A DNA stretch of 64,000 nt, from the NCBI GenBank assembly GCA_003427395.1, contig BFEA01000232.1, positions 1,746,475 through 1,810,474 of the forward strand. Reading direction: 5' to 3'. The notes under the pieces were generated by a model that saw only the letters and a program-made list of their open reading frames with translations, made no database searches and had not been told where the DNA came from. Source of the DNA: Chara braunii. Taxonomy: Eukaryota > Streptophyta > Charophyceae > Charales > Characeae. A program made the translations under genes and the position numbers. Every line of letters begins with the position of its first letter. Within the stretch, counting starts at the first letter, position 1. Positions 57,466-64,000 of this stretch are shown piece by piece.

Positions 57466-58260
57466 TGTCGAGGGAAGGATGGAGGGACGGATAAATGAAT
57501 AGATGGTTGGATAGATAGATGGATTGATGGATAAATCATAATAATGGATGCATAGATCGGAAGTATAGATGAATTAGATGCATTAGATAAATTTTAAGAT
57601 TGGATGGATAAATGGAAGAATTTGATGGATTAAATGGATCGATGGATGTATAAATTAATGAATTGGAAAAGTGGATTAAATAGATGGGTAAATTGGATGA
57701 ATTAGATTGATGAATGATTCATTCGGATTTGATGAATAAATGGATTAAATAAATGATATGGAACGATGAAAAAGATGGATGAGGTGGATGAAAAAGTTGA
57801 TGGGGGAGAGGGATGAATGAGAGAGATGGATAAATTGGAAGGATGTACGGATTGGAGAGATGGATTGATCGTAACGACGAATCGATTGAAGGGATGAATT
57901 GATCGGTGAGATGAATTTGAGTGAAGATATGAATAGATTGTAAAGATGGATAGATAGAAGAGATCATGGAGGAATAAGATGGAGGGATGAATGAATTAGA
58001 TAGGGGGACCGATGAATTGCAGGGAGGGATGAAAGGATGGATGAATTTGGTAGATCAGTTAATGGATTGATACATGGATCGATCGATAGATGAATCAATG
58101 TATAGATCAATCGATCAACAAATCGATGAATCAGTGTATGGATCGATCAATTAACGGATCGATAGGTGGATGTATCGATCAATTTATGAATGGATGCATC
58201 AATTTATGGATGAATGGATGAATGAGTGGATTGATAGATCGATTGATAAATAGATCAGAT
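57466..58260. repeat. (GGAT)/(GATC)n degenerate minisatellite
   Basis: Long tract of GGATGAAT/GATGGATT/GATCGATG units grading into ATCGATCAAT words toward 58,200. Open frames across it are repeat artefacts. Confidence 0.92.
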
Positions 58261-58281
58261 ACATAGATACATAAATACATA

Positions 58282-58284
58282 AGA

Positions 58285-58317
<33 letters not shown>

Positions 58318-58336
58318 GTATATATATCTATATACA
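58282..58336. repeat. (TATATG)n microsatellite
   Basis: GTATATGTATATGTATATG then TATATATATCTATATACAGA. It abuts the GC-ended element that follows, and a second TATATATATATACACACATA tract lies on its other side. Confidence 0.9.
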
Positions 58337-59069
58337 GACTGGCCGGTGCTCGGGACAGGCTGAACGCCCGGACCCGAACGCCCGAACTTACGGGACATCT
58401 TGGGAACGTGTTCGGTCGATCAAGCCGAACGCGGAAAAAAAAAAAAAAAACCTCAAAAAAATATGTAAAAAAATATATCTTATGCAAAAAAAAAAGAAGT
58501 TTAATAAACTTAACAACATTTGTCGTAGCATTACATCCAAATTCCTTAGCACATTGAAAAAAAAAAGAAAAAAAAAAGACTAATAACAAAAATAAGAAAA
58601 AATAAACAGAGAAATTAGAGAATTAAAATCTTTGGTGATTTTTCATTTTTTTTTGCATAGCCAAATGCCCTGCAACTTTACATATTTGTACGTCACATAA
58701 TACAAAACATGCACAGTTTCAAAAAATAAAAAAATATTTGTGGCATCAAAATAAAATCACAACAAAAAGTGAAAAGTGAAAAAAAATAAAAAAATTGAGT
58801 AGCCGAGCATGTTTTAACACTGCCATCTTTGATGATTTTTCATTTTTTTTTTTTGTTTGGAGGAATGCCTTGAAAATTTATATGCATGTAGCACATGTCT
58901 TAAAGAACTTAAAAAAAAACTTCAACAAAACAAAAATATTTTTGGGCCTCGAAAATTGTTTTGGCAGGGGTCTAACCCCTGCAGGTTCGGCCCCCGAACG
59001 GGACCTCGAACGCCCGAAACGTATGGGGGTCAGCGTAGGGGCCCCCTAATGTTCGGGCTGGTAACCATG
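58337..59069. mobile_element. Possible non-autonomous element with GC-rich ends
   Basis: An AT-rich core is bounded by GC-rich ends full of CGAACGCCCG words (left CTGAACGCCCGGACCCGAAC, right CCTCGAACGCCCGAAACG). It sits between two TATA/ACACACATACAGATA-like tracts (58,310-58,337 and 59,074-59,097), possibly insertion into a microsatellite. The core has two copies of a GATTTTTCATTTTTTTT segment (58,635 and 58,835). Terminal inverted repeats are weak. Confidence 0.4.
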
Positions 59070-59214
59070 GGTATATATATATACACACATACAGATAAAA
59101 AAAAAAATAGTATGTCGTTTAAGAAACTTTAAAAATATCATTTCGATAGATGTTGTCATGACCCTATTGTGATTTTTTAAAGAATGTATTACTATTATAG
59201 TTCAAATTGTTTTT

Positions 59215-60140
59215 TTGTTTTTCGATGAACAAAGTGTAAAGATAATTCGGTTACCACACTCAACTATATTATATACATACACACGCTAAATCATCTAAGA
59301 AAAATATTACGAGTGCGTGACAATGAAAATATAAAAAAACAATCAATAAAAACTGCGAGTTCCGGTGGTTATGAAAACCCCTACTGGTTTCGAATACACG
59401 TGGTTATCCTTAGGACGTTTCGCCGTCGAAACTTCTCCCTTAACTTAAACATTTTGTTCTTACATTAATCGATCCAAAATTTGATTGAATGAATGAATTG
59501 ATCGATGGATGGATCAATCCATGGTTGAATGGATCGTAGGATGGATTAATGAATTAACCAATAGATGAATAAATCAATAAATCGATGAATGGATAGACAC
59601 ATACATAAATACATAAATAAATCAAATAGATAAATAGACAAATAAATAAGATAGATAGATCGATAGATGGATAAATAGATAGATGGATAGATAGATAGAT
59701 CGATAGATAGATACGGAGATAAATAGATGGATGGATAGATGCACAAATAGATAACTACATTAGATAGATAGATAGAGCAAAAAAACAATTGTACGTACTT
59801 TATTAATACAGTTTTATGGTAGAACGTCGTTAAAGGTTGTCGTGCTATTTTTGTATGTTTTTGTATTTCTGTCGGAATATTTGTTTAGCTTTTTGTGAAT
59901 ACCATGTAAATATTATTGAGTCATCACACTCAACCATGTTATACACAGGTGGATGGTAAAGCACGTAAGAAAAATAATGTAAGTGAGTGACATTGAATGT
60001 ATGAAAGCAAAATCAATAACAATTATGAGTTATAACGGGTATGGATACCACATCAGTTTGTATCGCAGCCACGCTATAATCCACATGGGGCTTATCACCC
60101 AAATTTCTTCTGAAACTTAAACATTCCGTCCTCATTCCTA
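59215..60140. repeat. Direct repeats flanking a (GATA)n tract
   Basis: About 59,215-59,470 and 59,880-60,140 are related (CACACTCAAC-ATATTATA/TGTTATA, AAGAAAAATA, CAATCAATAA, AACTTAAACATT). The (GATA/GATG)n microsatellite at 59,484-59,771 lies between them. This could be a segmental duplication or diverged LTR-like repeats; no coding sequence lies between. Confidence 0.6.
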
Positions 60141-60921
60141 CCGCTGTCGTCCTATGTCCGACCATCTCCGGAAATGACGAAGGAAACTTGATGTTAGACC
60201 CAAGCAAACAAATGATAAACTATCAATCCTTATTGATATTATGTTCCTCTTAGTGGTAATGATGCACTGACATCCTGACACTGGCTTGAAAAACATCAAA
60301 TTAGATCGACGACGGTTGAACCGAAATTCAATCGTGATCATGTTTCCTTCCTATAGTTGGTCTGATCCTTGATCTGACGAGGTCTTTCGTAGGTCTATCA
60401 TCTAGATAGACTAACCTCTTCCCAAATACAGTGAGGCCAGTGTAGGGGGCCCGTACTCCTCCCTACAACCAAGTTCTGACTTTTCCACTCTACTTAACCA
60501 ATGTCGTTGGATCATTCATTCCCCATGCAAAACAAAAGTGAAAATGATCAATCAATTGTTCGTAATCCCGAAGTATGAACATGCCACTACACCCCATTAT
60601 AGAGACATACAACTATGAAAACTAGTATTTATCTGCTATAACACAATTATTCCCCTCGTCGGTTGATCTATACTATTGAATATTATAGACTATGAATAAA
60701 CATACATAGTCTTAAAGTTTAACATATTGCACTACAACACACAGTAACTTTGGGTTTGGTGACATACACATGCCAACCATTGCTCATACATCTAATTAAC
60801 AATTCATATCTAGATGTGCAACTAGATTTCATCCTTGCCCTTTGTGAATCTTTTTAAAATGTAAAGGAAAAACTTTCGATGAAATTTTATCATCCTTCGC
60901 TAATGACTCAAGGTCAACACT

Positions 60922-62345
60922 CTATTGGGCAATTCGGTATGAATAATTATGTCCCCGTAAATCCAACATAGACGGCTTGCAATGACAATGCTTTTCTGAG
61001 ATTCGCTCTCCTATGAAAGGTACTTTTATCCATTCCTGAATGAAATGTGATCCTGTGTCCACTTTGTCTTCTCTTTCTTCGAAAGTTGAACACATTCCAT
61101 GTACGAGTAGACGTCTCGCCTCCTCATTTTCAGGCCCATAAATTCTCATCTTCCACTCGTATTGCACGTTCTCTTCAAAAGTCACATTGTGAGGATAAAA
61201 TCTTCCAAACCTTTCCCGAATCTTCTCCCAGTACGTTGTGACTCCCTTCTTCGACATAATCATAAGACTTACGTCATCAACTAATTTTGTCCCATAAATC
61301 CTTCAACGCAACCTCCCTTGCTCACAGAGGACTCTGTGCTCGACGTGAGCGCACATGATGTACGCTAGTGGTGAACTCATGCTCGTCTCTATCGGTATAA
61401 CGACCACCTGTCTCAATAATTCACATGTTGCTTTGATTAAGGTATATCATAAGTCAAACTCCATGAAATGTTGTAGGTCTTTAAGTTCTATCACTCGCCA
61501 ATGGTCTGCTCCTATGGTCAATGATCACGTGCAGTGCCAACATGATTTCCTAATGTAGCAATTTACATAACATATCCTTAAAGTTGATTTCATATCACAT
61601 CGAGAACAATTGCATACGTGGCCCAACCATTTGCTAGAACTTTTTGTAAGTCTTGTTGATGCATGGTAGCAAGTCAAGCACAACTTTGCAAGTTGAAATG
61701 CCCTCTCTCTAGTAGAGCGGTTAGAAGATGGTTTAATGCCTCCACAACGCATCTTAACGTCTTGACTGTTGGCTCATAGTAAGATGAACAAATTGATCGA
61801 AATATGTTCAAATCCTTGTGTTTAGCTATATGTACGCACAATCAAACATGCCCTTATTGTCGACCTTCACAAACTGCTTAAACACATTGTCTATTAACTC
61901 ATGTTTTATTTCCATGATGATCACCATCTCACTGCTCGCCACAATACGATGTCATGTGTTACATATGAACATGGAGAACATTGCTTACTGAGACAAAAAT
62001 GGACAGAGCGACACAGTCTGGCCCAGGCTTCTTTCTAGCGGGGTGCAAACTAGACTTACCAGTCTTTCCTTCAGTTTGCACACTATGCCCAAATCCAAAC
62101 AGTTGCCGTTTGAGCTCATTGCAGTGATCACACATCAGGTCACGACTTCTTGTAACACCTAAATCCTACCGGCCCCTCGATTGAGCCAGCTGTCGAAGTT
62201 GCCCTCGATGTCCAGTTGAAGAAGCTTTGAAGGATTCATATATGAAGTTCGTGGTATGTTCTTAGCGTTATGCAGCATCGGGTGAATGCAACCATCTCAT
62301 GCAGTCTCAAGCGCATATGGTCACCTATCCAAGGATAGGGGGGGT
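60922..62345 (-). pseudogene. Reverse transcriptase remnant, non-LTR-like
   Basis: Read on the - strand from 62,345: IGDHMRLRLHEM, then NIPRTSYMNPSKLLQLD, LVSLVCTPLERSLGQTV, QFVKVDNKGMFDCAYI, KHKDLNIFRSICSSYYEPTV and VVEALNHLLTAL. RT-like blocks follow: DHWRVIELKDLQHFMEFDL, PIETSMSSPLAYIMCAHVEH (motif B-like, 61,350-61,402) and KLVDDVSLMIM (motif C, VDD at 61,273-61,281). The last open piece is 60,922-61,263. Stops and frame changes are numerous. The serine/proline-rich motif B and VDD differ from the YIDD of the gypsy element. I recall similar proteins as abundant in charophyte algae (inference). The class (LINE, Penelope-like or other) is undecided; no GIY-YIG or endonuclease is seen. Confidence 0.6.
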
Positions 62346-62529
62346 AGAGTTGCACATCCGCAGCCACACGCACAAACTTTCACAAACATTCTTTGATTAT
62401 GTAACAAATCAACCATCATCTAATTACATGCCCAAGCGATTCTAATCTTGTTATTTACTCTCTTCTTCATGCATGGTGAAAACCCCAACTCCCCAATCTC
62501 GCCAGTCATTACGTGCTCTTTTAACGAAT

Positions 62530-62798
62530 ATTTCGTCAAAACGGACATATTATATTTTTGAATGAAATTAAAATTGAATTTTTGGGTCGAAATCCGGTAC
62601 AAATTTTAGGCTCTCGTGGCCCGGCAAACCTCTAGATGTATCTGGTCCCAATCTGAGACCAAATACATCTAGGGGGTCCAGCGTTCTAGGAATGTAGGAT
62701 CGTCGGACCCCCAGAGCCCAAAATTTTAATCGGATTTCGGCCCAAGAACTCAATTTTAATTTCATTCAAAAAATATAATATGTTCATTTTGACGAAAT
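62530..62798. mobile_element. 269-bp foldback element
   Basis: Left end ATTTCGTCAAAA, right end the complement TTTTGACGAAAT. Arms of about 125 bp run through CATATTATATTTTTGAATGA, AATTAAAATTGA, GAAATCCG and CTCT to a centre where CTAGATGTAT-TGGTC (62,632-62,647) pairs with GACCAAATACATCTAG (62,657-62,672) around a 9-nt loop. Arms are imperfect, so it is not an assembly artefact. It lies within the retroelement remnant of 60.9-63.8 kb. Confidence 0.85.
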
Positions 62799-63368
62799 GA
62801 CCGGTTTTGCTGTATGCATGATGGAAGCCTCAATTCTGCTATCTTATGAGTCATCACCAAGACATTCATGTAACAATTAACTATAAGCTTCGATCGCTCA
62901 TTTCTTAGAGATGTTTGTAGCGACAATAATTTTGTTGTCGCACTCCACCTCTTCCTTTATATATATGGCCTTGAGTTTATCGGCCCAGAACTCCACTAGC
63001 ACCCAGATGTTCTCACAAATAACTTTTACCTATCCATAAGATCCGATCTTCATTGACATCTTCGTTTAAGGTGTGTCGTGATGTGAAGTATAATGCAGAT
63101 ATATTTTCTTTTTGGTCGCCTTATTCATGGTTTTCTACAGCTTCGCCTCTCAGCACACTAGTCCAACGTTTTTAGTTTTTGATGTCCGCTTCGCTGGCTA
63201 TGTTACCAGTGGGTTTCTTCTCACCATTCTATCTGCTGTTTTCTAGAAATCGTCAATTTTTCAGTGTCTCAACTAATTGTTTTGATGTTGATATTGTCTT
63301 CTCTGCTTGCATATAATGAGTTCGATGACTTCGGTGAAATCACTCTCATATTGCGCTTACAATCAGGT

Positions 63369-63790
63369 TTACTCATCGTTAGTGTCCGTCTCACCTACTC
63401 GGCCAAATGATCCTTTAACCCCCCGACTACTTATGCAACCTTCAATCTGATTTCTTTCTTTATTTGCATCTTCCATTTTTTTTGCTTCCTTTAACTTCAC
63501 AATCTTCCAGTAAAGGTTATGTGACACACTCCATTGTGTACCCCTACTCTCGTCGTGGTGCGGGCCACCTTTCCCAAACAACATTGATTCTTGCAGTGCC
63601 CCGCCTATCCGCATCTATAACATGTAGATGGAGAGCGTGTCCGCTTTTCCCTTAATGCATATCCTCACTCATGTATTGTGTCTCAAATATCATCGTGATA
63701 GTATTTGCAGTCGTCGCTCTGATATCCCGTACGATGTCGGTCATCTTCATCCTTCTTGTCCATTATCGCGCCTCTCATAATTGCTATCTT
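63369..63790 (-). pseudogene. Gag/ORF1-like CCHC remnant
   Basis: In one - strand frame: DDRHRTGYQSDDCKYYHDD, stops, then KRTRSPSTCYRCG*AGHCKNQC, a C-x2-C-x4-H-x4-C knuckle (63,581-63,622) with a TAG at 63,605-63,607 inside it. The charged, Arg/Asp/Tyr-rich lead is typical of Gag or ORF1 proteins. After a frame change, WKIVKLKEAKKMEDANKE (frame 63,369-63,614) continues as a charged helix. It lies upstream of, and in the same orientation as, the RT remnant, so both probably come from one element. Confidence 0.6.
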
Positions 63791-63882
63791 GGGATGCTAC
63801 CCACTGATTATGATTTACCATCTCAGAGAGAAGGTTAACAACAGTCGTATTTTTCATCATCACTTCAAGACACCCTTCACCA

Positions 63883-64000
63883 CTTCGGGATGCAATCTGC
63901 CTAAACATGTGGTTTTCAGGGTCTTCGAACCTTTCAGCACTTCAGGATGTAGTCTGCCTAATGAGGTGGTTTTCAGGGTTTTCGGACCTTTCACCACTTC
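63883..64000. repeat. 57-bp tandem repeat running off the window
   Basis: CACTTCGGGATGCAATCTGC at 63,881 and CACTTCAGGATGTAGTCTGC at 63,938, with a third unit starting at about 63,995. Shared GTGGTTTTCAGGGT and CCTTTCA.CACTTC blocks. The array length beyond the edge is unknown. Confidence 0.8.

Overview
The window looks like repeat-rich intergenic DNA of a large eukaryotic nuclear genome. It holds many decayed retroelements, tRNA-derived SINE-like copies with poly(A) tails, GATA/GGAT-type microsatellites, an assembly gap, and LTR/primer-binding-site junctions of the tRNA-Asp and initiator-Met kinds common in the plant lineage. The gag/pol proteins and the RT family remind me of those I associate with charophyte algae such as Chara braunii. 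That attribution is inference from memory, not a search. I find no intact host gene, no rRNA gene, no CRISPR array and no bacterial signature.

Layout. Bases 1-14,590 hold purine microsatellites, foldback elements, SINE-like copies, local duplications and long AT-rich stretches without genes. From 14,596 to about 22,640 the + strand carries badly broken coding sequence: a repeated unknown module, then a gag-like segment with a damaged zinc knuckle and a possible protease remnant. A GC-rich element containing an assembly gap (18,102-19,429) is inserted in it. A putative LTR with a Met-type primer site lies at 22,766-23,333. Minisatellites and two tandem foldbacks occupy 24.3-25.1 kb. From 29,976 down to 26,111 the - strand carries a multi-domain pseudogene ending in a recognisable Ulp1/C48 cysteine protease, with a ParB/Srx-like segment upstream. 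Its 5' side abuts a cluster of degenerate palindromes (30.1-30.9 kb).

The best preserved unit is a Ty3/gypsy-type LTR retrotransposon on the - strand, 43,632 down to 34,023. Its order is tRNA-Asp-type primer site, gag with CCHC knuckle, aspartic protease, RT, RNase H, integrase, and then a second gag-like ORF with its own CCHC knuckle after integrase. Every part has stops or frameshifts. Upstream lies a second primer-site/LTR-like junction (45,503-45,523), and inside that LTR-like region is an array of hairpins with a constant apical sequence and different but self-complementary stems (46,141-46,965).

From 50.7 to 55.6 kb there are successive tandem arrays (107-, about 260- and about 414-bp units) built on the same palindromic theme as 30.1-30.9 kb. 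The last part (55.7-64 kb) holds GGAT/GATA microsatellites, a GC-ended element, a decayed non-LTR-type retroelement on the - strand (CCHC segment plus RT) that has received a 269-bp foldback insertion, and a 57-bp tandem repeat running off the end.

The most unusual signals are the covarying hairpin array, the palindrome family shared by three clusters, the ParB-like/Ulp1 composite and the post-integrase second gag.
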